64,000 nt of DNA from an uncultured Prevotella sp. Its GTDB lineage: Bacteria; Bacteroidota; Bacteroidia; Bacteroidales; Bacteroidaceae. Below, piece after piece: positions 19,113 to 32,687 of this stretch. The notes under the pieces are model-generated. The model searched no databases. It had not been told where the DNA came from and saw only the letters and a list, made by a program, of their open reading frames with translations. The stretch lies in assembly GCA_945873145.1 (NCBI GenBank), contig CAMCBZ010000010.1, positions 1 to 64,000 of the forward strand. The letters are read 5' to 3'. A program made the position numbers and the translations under genes. Every line of letters begins with the position of its first letter. Position 1 is the first letter of the stretch.

Positions 19113-19137
19113 GTAGGAGGTGACGCGTCCCGCGTCA
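19113..19137. repeat. GTAGGAGG-GACGCG hairpin element
   Basis: GTAGGAGGT followed by the hairpin GACGCG-TCC-CGCGTC. It is the fourth member of the family at 114-172, 440-465 and 8037-8115. Confidence 0.6.
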
Positions 19138-19227
19138 TATCATCATAATAGTGGTTGCAAAACGCTTGATGCAGGTCAATAAGAACTATGAATATGCAGC
19201 TTTTATGCTAAAAGACTTCCTTTTCCT

Positions 19228-19258
19228 TTTGTATATTGATGCTAATTTTATACCTTTG
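19228..19258 (+). promoter_or_regulatory. Complete -33/-7 promoter of the lysO genes
   Basis: TTTG (19228-19231), 19 bases, TACCTTTG (19251-19258). It is a textbook Bacteroidetes promoter and a useful contrast to the starch promoters, which lack the -33 TTTG. Confidence 0.7.
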
Positions 19259-19284
19259 CAAGCCGTAACCAATAAAGGAAAAGA

Positions 19285-19566
19285 ATGTTAAGGATACTTA
19301 TTGTCTTGCTTGTCGGCATCGTGCTGGGCTTTGCGCTGCGCCGTGTGCCACATATCCACAAGGTAGAGACAAGCGCTCATTATACTATCTGTGCCCTGCT
19401 TTTTGTCTTCGGACTGGGCTTGGGCTCCAACGACTCGCTGATGCACAACATCGGCTTCTACGGTCTCGAGGCCGTCGTGGTGGCACTGTTGGGCATGGCC
19501 GGGAGCTTTGGCGCGGCCCGTCTGTTCAACCATCTCATGCAGAAAAAGACGGAGGGCGAGGCATGA
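19285..19566 (+). CDS. lysO: LysO-family transporter, N-terminal subunit
   Basis: 93 residues with three hydrophobic segments. It matches the N-terminal part of the LysO (YbjE, DUF340) lysine exporter, including the GLGLGSND stretch. In Bacteroidales this transporter is often encoded as two adjacent small genes. The stop overlaps the start of the next gene in the four bases ATGA (19563-19566), so translation is probably coupled and the two products assemble into one transporter in the inner membrane. The expected activity is lysine (and toxic analogue) export; this is family knowledge, not visible in the sequence. Confidence 0.82.
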   Translation: MLRILIVLLVGIVLGFALRRVPHIHKVETSAHYTICALLFVFGLGLGSNDSLMHNIGFYGLEAVVVALLGMAGSFGAARLFNHLMQKKTEGEA

Positions 19567-20198
19567 AAGGCAATCTTCTCTTGTTCGTTTCGCTGTTGGC
19601 CGGTATCCTCGTAGGCATGACGGGCGCCACGCCACAGTGGTTGCTCAATCCTCAGTTGCCGATGTTGCTCTTGGAGTTGCTCATCGTGCAGGTGGGTATG
19701 GGCATAGGCTCGATGGAGCATCTCGACAGGCTGTTTGCCGGATTCCATTGGGAGATGCTGTTGCTGCCGGTGTTCACCATTGCCGGAACCTTGTTGTTTA
19801 CCGCCACGGCGGTGCTGTTGTTCAGTGGTCATTCGCTGAGCGACTTCCTTGCTGTGGGCAGTGGCTTTGGCTATTACTCGCTTTCGTCTGTGCTCATCAG
19901 TCAGGTCAAGGCCGGTGTCGCCGGTTCTGCTGCTGCCAACCAACTGGCCACGATCGCGCTGCTGGCCAATATCGTGCGCGAGATGGTGTCGCTGCTCGGC
20001 TGTCGTTTCGTCGCTCACAGAGGCAGTGGATGGGCTGCGATCAGTGTGGCGGGCATCTCGTCCATGGATGTCTGTCTGCCTTCCATCCTGAGCAGTACGG
20101 GCAACAAACGCTATATGCCCATCGCCATCTTCCATGGTCTCTGCCTGGAGGTCAGCGTCCCGATGCTTGTCACTTTCTTCTGTAGCGTGAATCTTTAG
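19563..20198 (+). CDS. lysO: LysO-family transporter, C-terminal subunit
   Basis: 211 residues with about six membrane segments. It carries the LysO core motifs GSGFGYYSLSSVLISQ (about 98-113), LATIALLANIVREM and SSMDVCLPSI. It completes the protein begun by the 93-residue gene with which it overlaps by four bases. The predicted role is inner-membrane lysine export. It is followed by two interspersed repeats and no clear terminator. Confidence 0.85.
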   Translation: MKGNLLLFVSLLAGILVGMTGATPQWLLNPQLPMLLLELLIVQVGMGIGSMEHLDRLFAGFHWEMLLLPVFTIAGTLLFTATAVLLFSGHSLSDFLAVGSGFGYYSLSSVLISQVKAGVAGSAAANQLATIALLANIVREMVSLLGCRFVAHRGSGWAAISVAGISSMDVCLPSILSSTGNKRYMPIAIFHGLCLEVSVPMLVTFFCSVNL

Positions 20199-20250
20199 TG
20201 ATATTGGTTGTTCACACAGAGACCGTTGGGCAAACGGGTATGCGTTAGTC

Positions 20251-20280
20251 CCTTGTGTTCTTTGCGCTTTTGCGAGAGAT
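20251..20280 (-). repeat. Short interspersed repeat, second copy
   Basis: The reverse complement reads ATCTCTCGCAAAAGCGCAAA and continues AGAACACAAGG, close to 7812-7843. It lies 25 bases before multi-hairpin repeat copy 2. Confidence 0.5.
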
Positions 20281-20304
20281 AAAACTTACGAGATGTTTTA
20301 GAGT

Positions 20305-20406
20305 TAACGCTCCGCTTCGCGGAATAAAGAAAATAGCCGAATATCAAGAAAATATATTCTCGATATTCGGCCATATTCTTAATACCATCGAAGATGGTGC
20401 GTTAAT
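20305..20406 (+). repeat. Multi-hairpin interspersed repeat, copy 2
   Basis: The ends pair as TTAACGC / GCGTTAA. Inside are TCCGC-ttc-GCGGA, a long arm GCCGAATATC...GATATTCGGC with an extra AGAA/TTCT stem, and ACCATC-gaa-GATGGT. The last stem keeps pairing despite an A-T for G-C swap relative to the other copies. A short spurious reading frame runs through it. A very similar element lies at 7886-7988 and 53308-53398. Confidence 0.8.
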
Positions 20407-20454
20407 AAGAAAAGAGAGCATGGGAGTGTACGTATGTTCGTCGGACTATTATTA

Positions 20455-21504
20455 TTACCGCAGCAGGTCGGTGTAGAGGGCAAAGTATTTCCATAGGGCA
20501 GGGGAGATGGGAGCCTGACAGATCTCTCCGTTCATGAGCATGCCAAGGACCTCAGCCTTGTCGATGAGGTGAACAGCAATGTCTTCTGAGGCATCGAGGT
20601 GGCGGGAACCTATCGGCTTCACACCTTTTGCGTAGAAGCTGTACATCGTATTGTCCTGTACGCCTCCTTGGGCGTATTCTGTGCCAAGAGCTGTCCACTG
20701 TCCTCCGCCAAAGCCTGTCTCTTCCAGCAATTCCCGTTGCGCAGCCTCCAAAGGTGCTTCGCCTTTCTCCACGATGCCGGCAGGTATCTCGGTGAGCACA
20801 GCCTTGACAGCGTGGCGATATTGGCGCTCCATGATCAGCTGGCCTTCTTCCGTCTCGGCGACGATGCACACTACGGGATCGAAATGGAGGTGGTAGAACT
20901 CATCAAAGACCTTGCCGTTGGGCAACTCCACTTGCTCGCTGTAAGCGTCGAGATGCGGGCGGTGGATGATGTTGTCAGATTTCAATACCTTCCATTTCAT
21001 GTTGTCATCAGTGAAGTGGCAGGAGCGCAACTCCTTTGGCATCCAGATGCTGGTGGCGGTATGACCGGACTGTCCTACCTGATGGTCAATGGCTTTGAAG
21101 CCTAACTTCTCGTACATGCCTACCGCTTCGGCAAACTCGGGGAAGGTCTCCAAATAGGCGGTGAGGTAGCCAAGGAAACGGGCGGACTCCAGGGCTTTGA
21201 CAAAGAGCTGGCGGCCGATGCCCTTGCCACGGCAATGGCGGTCGACATAGAACTTCACGATCTCGCACCATCCTTCAGGCAGGCCTTCGGTGGGATAGAC
21301 ACCACAGGAGCCGACAACGCGGCCTTCCTCGACAGCCACCCACAGCACAGAGCGGGCACACGACTGGAAGACTTCGTACTGTCGGTCGGTGTTGGGATCG
21401 TCGTAGACGGTGTGCCGCTTCTCCATGTTCAGCTCGTCAAAAGGAGCACGGATGAGAGCAGCCTCGCGGGCATTGTCCTCTTGTTGTATTCTTCTGATGA
21501 TCAT
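20455..21504 (-). CDS. GNAT acetyltransferase - NUDIX hydrolase fusion
   Basis: 349 residues. The N-terminal half (about 1-155) is a GNAT N-acetyltransferase with the acetyl-CoA binding loop RHCRGKGIGRQL (about 89-100). The C-terminal half (about 165-349) is a NUDIX hydrolase of the ADP-ribose/ADP-sugar pyrophosphatase type. Its Nudix box is complete at about 240-262: Gly, five residues, Glu, seven residues, then RELLEETGF. The two activities in one chain suggest linked handling of a small-molecule substrate, but the substrates cannot be read from the sequence. It is monocistronic and separated from the starch operon by a terminator hairpin. Confidence 0.88.
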   Translation of the reverse strand: MIIRRIQQEDNAREAALIRAPFDELNMEKRHTVYDDPNTDRQYEVFQSCARSVLWVAVEEGRVVGSCGVYPTEGLPEGWCEIVKFYVDRHCRGKGIGRQLFVKALESARFLGYLTAYLETFPEFAEAVGMYEKLGFKAIDHQVGQSGHTATSIWMPKELRSCHFTDDNMKWKVLKSDNIIHRPHLDAYSEQVELPNGKVFDEFYHLHFDPVVCIVAETEEGQLIMERQYRHAVKAVLTEIPAGIVEKGEAPLEAAQRELLEETGFGGGQWTALGTEYAQGGVQDNTMYSFYAKGVKPIGSRHLDASEDIAVHLIDKAEVLGMLMNGEICQAPISPALWKYFALYTDLLR

Positions 21505-21590
21505 TCCCTATTGTGTTATTCAATTTTCTGTTACACCTTATTATAATAATGGCGGTACTCATTATTATATTGTGCCAATGAGAAAGAAAA

Positions 21591-21655
21591 TACCCCATTC
21601 CTTGCAGGGAGGGCGTATGGTTGTATAGCTCTCTTCCCTGCCGTGGAATGGGGTA
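21591..21655 (-). terminator. Terminator of the malQ-susB-pulA-susA operon
   Basis: TACCCCATTCC...GCAGGGA pairs with TCCCTGC...GGAATGGGGTA, giving an interrupted stem of 18 pairs. On the minus strand it is followed by a T-rich run. It lies 20 bases after the susA stop. Confidence 0.75.
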
Positions 21656-21674
21656 TAATGGATTTTGGAGATGA

Positions 21675-23516
21675 TTAGAACTCTACCACGAGCGCCTCGC
21701 GCGGTTGCAGGGTGATGTCGTGGGTGAGGTCGATCTTGCGTCCGGTGATGACATCGGTGGCTGTGGTGGCCTTGCCGATGACCTCAGCATAGCGGGCTAC
21801 GGGCATGGTAGCCTCAGAGCGCTTGCCGTTGAGGATGGTCAGCGACGTGCGGCCTTGATACTGGCGTGCGATGACGTAGATACCCTTGAAGGGGATGAAC
21901 TGTGTCTGCTTTCCCTTGCTGATGAGGTCGTTGCCCTGACGCCAGTGGAGCAGTTTGCTCTCCCACTGGAACATGGCGTTCTCGGCCTTGGTGCGGCCTT
22001 CGGCGGTGAAGCAGTTGTGCGTGTCGCCGGGGAAGCCACCGGGGAAGTCCTTGCGCACGTTGCCGTCGGTGACCTCCTTGGTGCCGTTCATCAGCACCTC
22101 AGTGCCGTAGTAGAGTTGTGGGATGCGATTCATCGTCAGCAGCAGGGCGAGTGCCTGTTTCAGTGCTGTGGAGTCCTTGCCATTGCCAAGGAAGCGGTCG
22201 GTGTCGTGGTTCTCGATGAAGGCCAGCACATGCGACGGGTCGGCATAGAGATAGTCATAGCAGAGACTGTTGTAGATGCGGTTGAGTCCCTTCCACCAGT
22301 CGTCGGTCTCTTCGTGCTTGGCCTGGCTGAGCTTGTCGAAGAAGCTGAAGTCCATGACAGTTTTGAGATAGCTGTTCATGTTGCTGAGCTTTGAGTCTTT
22401 CTGCCAGGCGGCGGTGTAGGCGGGCTCGGTGACCCATGTCTCGCCCACGGTGTTGAAGTTGGGATACTCAGTATCGAGCACTTTCATCCACTCTGCCATG
22501 GCCTTTCGGTCGGCATAAGGATAGGTGTCCATGCGGATACCGTCGATGCCGGCGGTCTCTATCCACCACTCACTGTTCTGGATGAGGTAGCGCATGAGAT
22601 GGGGATTGCGCTGGTTGAGGTCGGGCATGGACTTGACAAACCATCCGTCAACGGTTTCCTTCATATCTTGCTTCGAAGCGTAGGGATCGAGCACCGGCGT
22701 GAGCTTATAAGAAGTCTGAAGGCCATAGTTGGGATTATTGAACCAGTCCTTCGTCGGCGGGTCGAGGTTCCAGGGATGGTAATCGCTGCAATGGTTGAAG
22801 ATCATGTCCATCACCACCTTCAGTCCACGCTGGTGGCATTCGTCGATGAGCTGCTTGTATTCGGCATTCGTACCGAAGCGCGGGTCCACCTTGTAGTAGT
22901 CGGTGGTGGCGTAGCCGTGATAGGAGCTATTCACACCATTGTCGTTGGGCCAGTTGTTCTCTAAGATAGGTGTGAACCACAGGGCAGTGACGCCGAGGTC
23001 GGTGAAGTAGTCGAGGTGCTGCTCGATGCCGGCGAGGTCACCGCCGTGGCGCAGGCTCGGCTTGGTGCGGTCGCGGGCCTGGTCGCGCATACCTTTGACG
23101 ACGTCATTCTTAGGGTTGCCGTTGGCGAAGCGGTCGGGCATGAGCAGGTAGAGCACGTCGGCATTGGAGAAGCCCTTGTGGTCCTCGCCACGCATGGCAC
23201 GGTTCTTGAGTGTGTAGCGCACCTTCTTGCCGTCGAAGTTGAGTGTCATCTGTCCGGCCTTGGCCCCTTGCAGGTTGAGATAGACGAGCAGATAGTTAGG
23301 CGAGTCGAGGCGGACAATGGAGTCCACCTTCACGCCGGCGTAGTCGGTGGTGACCTTCTTGACGTTCTTCACATCCTTACCATAAACCATGAGTTGCAGG
23401 CTCGGGTCTTTCATCCCCACATACCAGTCTGTGGGGTCGATGCGGCTGATAGTGGTGGCGGCACTGGCCGTAGCCATCATCAGTCCCAGTCCTAAAGTCA
23501 TGATTGATTTCTTCAT
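21675..23516 (-). CDS. susA: SusA-like neopullulanase / maltodextrin hydrolase (GH13)
   Basis: 613 residues with a signal peptide (about 1-19, SAA) and an N-terminal immunoglobulin-like domain (about 22-115) typical of neopullulanases and cyclomaltodextrinases. The GH13 barrel motifs are MDMIFNH, GIDGIRMDT (nucleophile Asp), NTVGETW (acid/base Glu) and AFIENHDTDR. Closest in plan to Bacteroides SusA, a periplasmic enzyme that cuts imported maltooligosaccharides. It is the last gene of the minus-strand operon, 35 bases after pulA and followed by a terminator. It acts on material brought in by the SusCDEF complex encoded about 18 kb away. Confidence 0.92.
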   Translation of the reverse strand: MKKSIMTLGLGLMMATASAATTISRIDPTDWYVGMKDPSLQLMVYGKDVKNVKKVTTDYAGVKVDSIVRLDSPNYLLVYLNLQGAKAGQMTLNFDGKKVRYTLKNRAMRGEDHKGFSNADVLYLLMPDRFANGNPKNDVVKGMRDQARDRTKPSLRHGGDLAGIEQHLDYFTDLGVTALWFTPILENNWPNDNGVNSSYHGYATTDYYKVDPRFGTNAEYKQLIDECHQRGLKVVMDMIFNHCSDYHPWNLDPPTKDWFNNPNYGLQTSYKLTPVLDPYASKQDMKETVDGWFVKSMPDLNQRNPHLMRYLIQNSEWWIETAGIDGIRMDTYPYADRKAMAEWMKVLDTEYPNFNTVGETWVTEPAYTAAWQKDSKLSNMNSYLKTVMDFSFFDKLSQAKHEETDDWWKGLNRIYNSLCYDYLYADPSHVLAFIENHDTDRFLGNGKDSTALKQALALLLTMNRIPQLYYGTEVLMNGTKEVTDGNVRKDFPGGFPGDTHNCFTAEGRTKAENAMFQWESKLLHWRQGNDLISKGKQTQFIPFKGIYVIARQYQGRTSLTILNGKRSEATMPVARYAEVIGKATTATDVITGRKIDLTHDITLQPREALVVEF

Positions 23517-23551
23517 ATTTAATGTTTTTATTAGAGTATCATATAGTGTTG

Positions 23552-25456
23552 TTATTTGCTCACTACGATCATTGCACTCTGGCCACTGACCTTCACCGTG
23601 CCGCCTTGTAGGGTGGCGAGCCCGGCTTCGTCGATCTGTCCGTCCTGGCAGACCACACGATAGGTGCCCTCGGGCAGTGTGACGGTGCGTGCCTCACGGT
23701 TGCCGTTGAAGATCACATAGATGTTGCTCCACGTGTCGATGCCGGCAAGATCCTTGAGATGGAAGGCTACTAAGGCGGGCTGCGACGGCAGGAACTCCAG
23801 GTGCTCACGCACGGCGGCGGCTGAGCCGAGGCGGAAGGCCGGGTGATGGCGGCGCAGGGCGATGAGGCGGCGGTAGTAGTCGGTGACGGCGGGATAACGC
23901 TGCAGGTTGCCCCAGTCGAGGGCGTTGATGCTGTCGGGCGAGTTGAAACTGTTGTGCACACCCTTCTTGTCGCGCAGCAGCTCCTCACCGCTGAGCATGA
24001 AGGGTACGCCCTGTGAGGTGAACACGATCGTCTGGGCGAGTTTGTCGAGCGCTTGCAACTCTGATGACGTAATGTTCGGGATGGACGCCTTCAGACGGTC
24101 GACAAGACACATGTCGTCGTGACAGCTCACGTAGGCTATCATCTGTGTCGGCTCGGTAGCCCACGGCTCTTTGCTGTAGTTGACCTTGGAGTAGTCGACT
24201 TGCGGGTGAGCAATCATACCGGCGATACCCGCCTTGATGCTTTCCTCGCTGCCCGGCAGTCCGGCTAAGAACGCGGGCTTGTGGTCGTCGCTGAACGGCC
24301 CACGTACAGCGTCGCGCAGGTCGTCGCAGAAGGCGGCGATGCCCGGCAACTGTTTCATGTTGGCCTTCATGGCCAGCTGGTCGTTGGGCAGTGCGCAGCT
24401 GCCGGCACTCCACCCCTCACCATAGATGAAGATGTTCGGGTCGAGGGCGCTGAGCTCCTTGCGGATGGCATTCATCGTCGCGATGTCGTGCACGCCCATA
24501 AGGTCGAAGCGGAAACCGTCGATATGGTACTCCGTTGCCCAGTATTTCACGCTTTCGAGCATGAACTCGCGCATGAGGGGCTTCTCCGAGGCGGTCTCGT
24601 TGCCGCAGCCCGAGCCGTTGCTGGGCTTGCCGTCCTTGGTGAAGCGGTAGAAGTAGTTGGGATAGGTGCGCTGGAAGTTGCTGTTCTGCAGGTCGAAGGT
24701 GTGGTTGTAGACCACGTCGAGGATGACGCGGATGCCTGCCTTGTGCAGGGCCTGTACCATCTGCTTGAACTCACGGATGCGTGTGGCGGGTGTATAGGGG
24801 TCGGTGGAGTAGCTGCCTTCTGGCACGTTGTAGTTCAGCGGGTCGTAGCCCCAGTTGTACTGTGGCTTGTTGAGCTTGGTCTCATCGACAGAGGCGAAGT
24901 CAAACGACGGTAGGATATGCACGGCATTAATGCCGAGGCTCTTCAGGTATTCCACCGCCCACGGCTCAGACAGTGCAAGGAACTTACCCGGATGGGCAGC
25001 GTGGCTGGCGATCGAGAAGTCGCGGTGGTGCATCTCGTAGATGACGAGGTCTGCCGGCGAATGAGTGGTGAGGCGATGGTCGTTGGCCCAGCCGACGGGA
25101 TCCGTCTGCTGCAGGTCGATGATGGCCCCACGCTGGCCGTTGACGCCGACAGCCTTGGCGAAGACACCCGGCGTGTCGCCGTTGCCTATATTAAAGGTAT
25201 AGAACTGTCCCTTGAGGTCGCCCTTGACGGTGATAGTCCAACGGTTCTTGCCATCGGCCCGCATCTTCACCGTGCGCAGCGGCTTACCGCCGAGGCCATC
25301 GCTCCACAATGAGAGTGTGGGGCGCTTGGGACTATTGAGATAAAAAACAGTCTGCTTGGGACTGTAGGACATCTCGTGAAAGACATCCTGCGCCCAAGCA
25401 GACATATTTGTTGCCAACATTGTAATTACAGTGATGGATAGTTGTCGAAAGTTCAT
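23552..25456 (-). CDS. pulA: Type I pullulanase
   Basis: 634 residues with a signal peptide (about 1-22, SAWAQ). A CBM48-like N-terminal domain follows (about 25-115), then a GH13 barrel with the type I pullulanase signature YNWGYDP (about 202-208). Catalytic motifs are LDVVYNH, HIDGFRFDLMG (nucleophile Asp), FIYGEGW (acid/base Glu) and YVSCHDD. It hydrolyses alpha-1,6 branch points in pullulan, amylopectin and limit dextrins. The signal peptide puts it in the periplasm or at the outer membrane. The 100-base gap to the preceding susB holds a C/G-rich 3'-end element (25519-25556), which could lower read-through into pulA and susA. Confidence 0.93.
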   Translation of the reverse strand: MNFRQLSITVITMLATNMSAWAQDVFHEMSYSPKQTVFYLNSPKRPTLSLWSDGLGGKPLRTVKMRADGKNRWTITVKGDLKGQFYTFNIGNGDTPGVFAKAVGVNGQRGAIIDLQQTDPVGWANDHRLTTHSPADLVIYEMHHRDFSIASHAAHPGKFLALSEPWAVEYLKSLGINAVHILPSFDFASVDETKLNKPQYNWGYDPLNYNVPEGSYSTDPYTPATRIREFKQMVQALHKAGIRVILDVVYNHTFDLQNSNFQRTYPNYFYRFTKDGKPSNGSGCGNETASEKPLMREFMLESVKYWATEYHIDGFRFDLMGVHDIATMNAIRKELSALDPNIFIYGEGWSAGSCALPNDQLAMKANMKQLPGIAAFCDDLRDAVRGPFSDDHKPAFLAGLPGSEESIKAGIAGMIAHPQVDYSKVNYSKEPWATEPTQMIAYVSCHDDMCLVDRLKASIPNITSSELQALDKLAQTIVFTSQGVPFMLSGEELLRDKKGVHNSFNSPDSINALDWGNLQRYPAVTDYYRRLIALRRHHPAFRLGSAAAVREHLEFLPSQPALVAFHLKDLAGIDTWSNIYVIFNGNREARTVTLPEGTYRVVCQDGQIDEAGLATLQGGTVKVSGQSAMIVVSK

Positions 25457-25518
25457 AGTGTGTTGCTTATAGGTAATGTAGGAAGTGAAGGAAAAGCAGA
25501 AGGGCTACCGGGCCGCTC

Positions 25519-25556
25519 TTTCCCCCTCCTTTGGGAGGGGGTAGGGGTGGGCTCTT
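25519..25556 (-). repeat. 3'-end element inside the starch operon, right after susB
   Basis: On the minus strand, CCCACCCC...CCCCCTCCC-aa-GGAGGGGG starts within a few bases of the susB stop codon. It forms a GC hairpin without a long T-run. It is related to the elements after the MFS gene (31308-31351) and the third amylase (51889-51935). It could act as a partial terminator or mRNA stabiliser between susB and pulA. Confidence 0.55.
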
Positions 25557-30426
<4,870 letters not shown>

Positions 30427-30464
30427 AGAGCTTTAGGTTTTTATTTTGTTTATCTATTTAGGCT

Positions 30465-30539
30465 CAAAATTACTAAAAAAGAAACAAGAAAGGGTAGCGG
30501 TTTTGCACAAACCGATGAAAAGAATGCGCAAACGATTGC
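30465..30539 (-). promoter_or_regulatory. Starch-regulon promoter of malQ operon: operator plus -7 box
   Basis: On the minus strand the operator GCAATCGTTTGC (30539-30528) is followed by TAATTTTG (30472-30465). First base to first base is 67, the same as at the other four starch promoters. No -33 TTTG/TTG is present at 19-21 bases from the -7 box. The start codon lies 39 bases downstream. Confidence 0.82.
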
Positions 30540-30659
30540 AACACCTTGCTTGTGTTTTGAAGCCGAGCGCTTGCTTCCGTTTTTCAACGTGTGAAGTCAG
30601 GAGCTGTGGGTTGTCGGGATTAACGTCAAATGCTGATGGAGTAGGGAGGAAAAGGGGCG

Positions 30660-31232
30660 CTATTTGTTGAAGAACTGGATGCAGAGGCTGAGGCTTTGCC
30701 CGTCGGTAGTCAGTGCGTAGCGGCTGTGCTCTCCTGTAATCTTATCACCGAGCCAATAGCCAAAGAGCGTGCTGCCCACACCGATGGCTGCTCCTGCTGT
30801 GACATCTTGCCAGGCATGGCGGTTGCGTGCCACCCGATCGACGGCCACGCCTGTCGCCACGGCATACCCAGCCACGCTGATCCAGGGAGAGACATGACGG
30901 TATTCCTTGTCGAGGATGACGGCTCCGGTGAAGGCCAATGCGGTATGGCCGCTGGGAAAGGAATGGTTATCGGTCCAGTCGGGTCGCCGCTCATGGATGC
31001 TGTGCTTGAGCGCCCAGGTGGTGCCGACGGAGAAGGCGTAGGACATAGTTGTGTTGACAGCTAACCGTTTCCAACTGCTCTCGCTCTCCACACCACACGC
31101 CTTGAGTGCATACGCTGCGGCGACGGGCACGAAACGCAGTGCGTCGTCGGGTCCGTCGCCGTGGTAGACTCGCTGTGCCCAGGTGGGCACGGCGAGCAAG
31201 AGAGATAGGGCTAAGCCCAGAAGTCTATTCAT
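30660..31232 (-). CDS. PAP2-family phosphatase
   Basis: 190 residues with a signal sequence or N-terminal membrane segment (about 1-20). The acid-phosphatase triad motifs are present: KHSIHERRP (K76, R83, P84), SFPSGHTA (91-98) and RNRHAWQD with His139 and Asp143. PAP2 enzymes dephosphorylate lipid phosphates such as undecaprenyl pyrophosphate, or soluble phosphoesters; the substrate here is unknown. It lies 119 bases downstream of the MFS transporter on the same strand, with a 3'-end element between them, so it may or may not share the transcript. A link to starch use is not evident. Confidence 0.87.
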   Translation of the reverse strand: MNRLLGLALSLLLAVPTWAQRVYHGDGPDDALRFVPVAAAYALKACGVESESSWKRLAVNTTMSYAFSVGTTWALKHSIHERRPDWTDNHSFPSGHTALAFTGAVILDKEYRHVSPWISVAGYAVATGVAVDRVARNRHAWQDVTAGAAIGVGSTLFGYWLGDKITGEHSRYALTTDGQSLSLCIQFFNK

Positions 31233-31307
31233 CTTTGCTAAGTTATGATAGCGAGAGTATCAAAGGAAGCCTATCGTTAAGTTGTTCTCCTTCTGGGAGA
31301 AGTACAG

Positions 31308-31351
31308 GGGTGAGCTTTCTCCCCTCCCTTGGGAGGGGCGGGGGTGGGCTT
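31308..31351 (-). repeat. 3'-end element directly after the MFS gene
   Basis: On the minus strand it begins at the stop codon: CCCACCCCCGCCCCTCCC-aa-GGGAGGGGAG, a GC hairpin. It is the same family as 25519-25556 and 51889-51935. It probably ends or attenuates the lacI-MFS transcript before the PAP2 gene. Confidence 0.6.
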
Positions 31352-32662
31352 TTATTTCTCCTTGATGGCGCTCACGCTCAGCGCACCGAGTACGAGCGCG
31401 ACGCCAGCCACAATCATCATGTGGCTCTGCACGCTACCCACAAGTGCCAACAGCGTGCCACCGATGGCGGCAGCGACGATCTGCGGGATGCAAATCGTGC
31501 CGTTGAAGAGTCCCAGGTAGGCGCCCATGTGGCCGTAGCCCTGCAGGGCATTGGTGACAAAGGTGAACGGCATGGCAAGCATGGCGGCCCAAGCACAACC
31601 GATGAGCAGGAATGGGATGAACAGCAGATACTGATCATGGATGAAAGCACAGGAGGCAAAGCCGATGCCACCTAAGAGCAGACTCACGGCGTAGGCAACC
31701 TTGCGGTTGGTGAACTTCGGCAGGATAGGAGCCCAGATCACGGAGCCGATAGCCTGTACGGCAAAGAGGATGCCTACCCAGTTGCCGGCTGCCTGGTAGC
31801 CCTCACTGGTCACGTCGGTGGTGTTCCAACAGTTGGCGGCTACGGTGCCGTTGGTGTATGTCCACATATACATAAATGCAAACCAGCAGAAGAATTGCAC
31901 AAGGCCTACCTTCCAGAAAGTGGCGGGAGCGTTCTTCAACAATGTCAACCAGTTGCCACTGCCTTTCTCTTCTTCCTTGACGGCTTCCTTCACGCCGTTA
32001 TATGCTTCGTATTCCTTTGGATTCCATTCCTTTACCTTGGCGACGGTGTAGATGACGCAAAGGATGAGGATGGCAGCTCCGACATAGAAACTGTAGATGA
32101 CGGAGTCGGGGACGACACCCTTGGGCGCGGTGTTGGCAATGCCTAAGAGTGCAAAGACAAACGGGAAGACATAGCCTACCAGTGAACCGGCGTTGCACAA
32201 AAAGCTTTGGATGGAATAGGCAGCTGCCTTCTGCTTCTCGTTGACCATGTCACCTACAAGCATCTTAAACGGCTGCATGGCCATATTAATAGAGGTGTCG
32301 AGAAACATCAGCGCGATCAGACCGAAGGTCATGGCGGTAGACACGGTCATGCCAAATGAACCGGAGTTAGGCAGCAGACACATCACCAGTACTGCAATGG
32401 CGGCGCCAATAAACAGATAGGGGATGCGGCGACCGAAGCGGCACCAAGTCTTGTCGGAACAAGTACCGACAATTGGTTGTACGATAATGCCCATCAACGG
32501 CGGCAGTATCCAGAAATAACTGAGATTATGCGGGTCTGCGCCTAATGTGGCAAAGATCCTGCTGATGTTTGCACTCTGCAGTGCATAGGCGATCTGTACG
32601 CCGAAGAACCCAAAGCTCAGGTTCCACAAGCCCCAGAAAGATAGATTTGGTTTTTCTTTCAT
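31352..32662 (-). CDS. MFS sugar (maltose-type) transporter, SLC45-like
   Basis: 436 residues with about 12 hydrophobic segments. The N-terminus LSFWGLWNLSFGFFGVQIAY and the loop SDKTWCRFGRRIPY (the MFS A-motif analogue) match the glycoside-pentoside-hexuronide/SLC45-like permeases that Bacteroidetes use for maltose and related disaccharides. It would import the products of SusA, PulA and SusB across the inner membrane for MalQ. It sits 103 bases after lacI on the same strand, and no separate TAnnTTTG box was seen between them, so co-transcription with lacI is likely. The gap contains a 9-bp tandem repeat. Confidence 0.88.
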   Translation of the reverse strand: MKEKPNLSFWGLWNLSFGFFGVQIAYALQSANISRIFATLGADPHNLSYFWILPPLMGIIVQPIVGTCSDKTWCRFGRRIPYLFIGAAIAVLVMCLLPNSGSFGMTVSTAMTFGLIALMFLDTSINMAMQPFKMLVGDMVNEKQKAAAYSIQSFLCNAGSLVGYVFPFVFALLGIANTAPKGVVPDSVIYSFYVGAAILILCVIYTVAKVKEWNPKEYEAYNGVKEAVKEEEKGSGNWLTLLKNAPATFWKVGLVQFFCWFAFMYMWTYTNGTVAANCWNTTDVTSEGYQAAGNWVGILFAVQAIGSVIWAPILPKFTNRKVAYAVSLLLGGIGFASCAFIHDQYLLFIPFLLIGCAWAAMLAMPFTFVTNALQGYGHMGAYLGLFNGTICIPQIVAAAIGGTLLALVGSVQSHMMIVAGVALVLGALSVSAIKEK

Positions 32663-32687
32663 ATCGTGATTCTTTTGATTGTTCGTT

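Noticed and set aside
20255..20476. 73-residue open frame downstream of lysO
   Set aside because: It runs through the multi-hairpin repeat. Its peptide is the translation of the repeat and is likely to recur as a false gene elsewhere.
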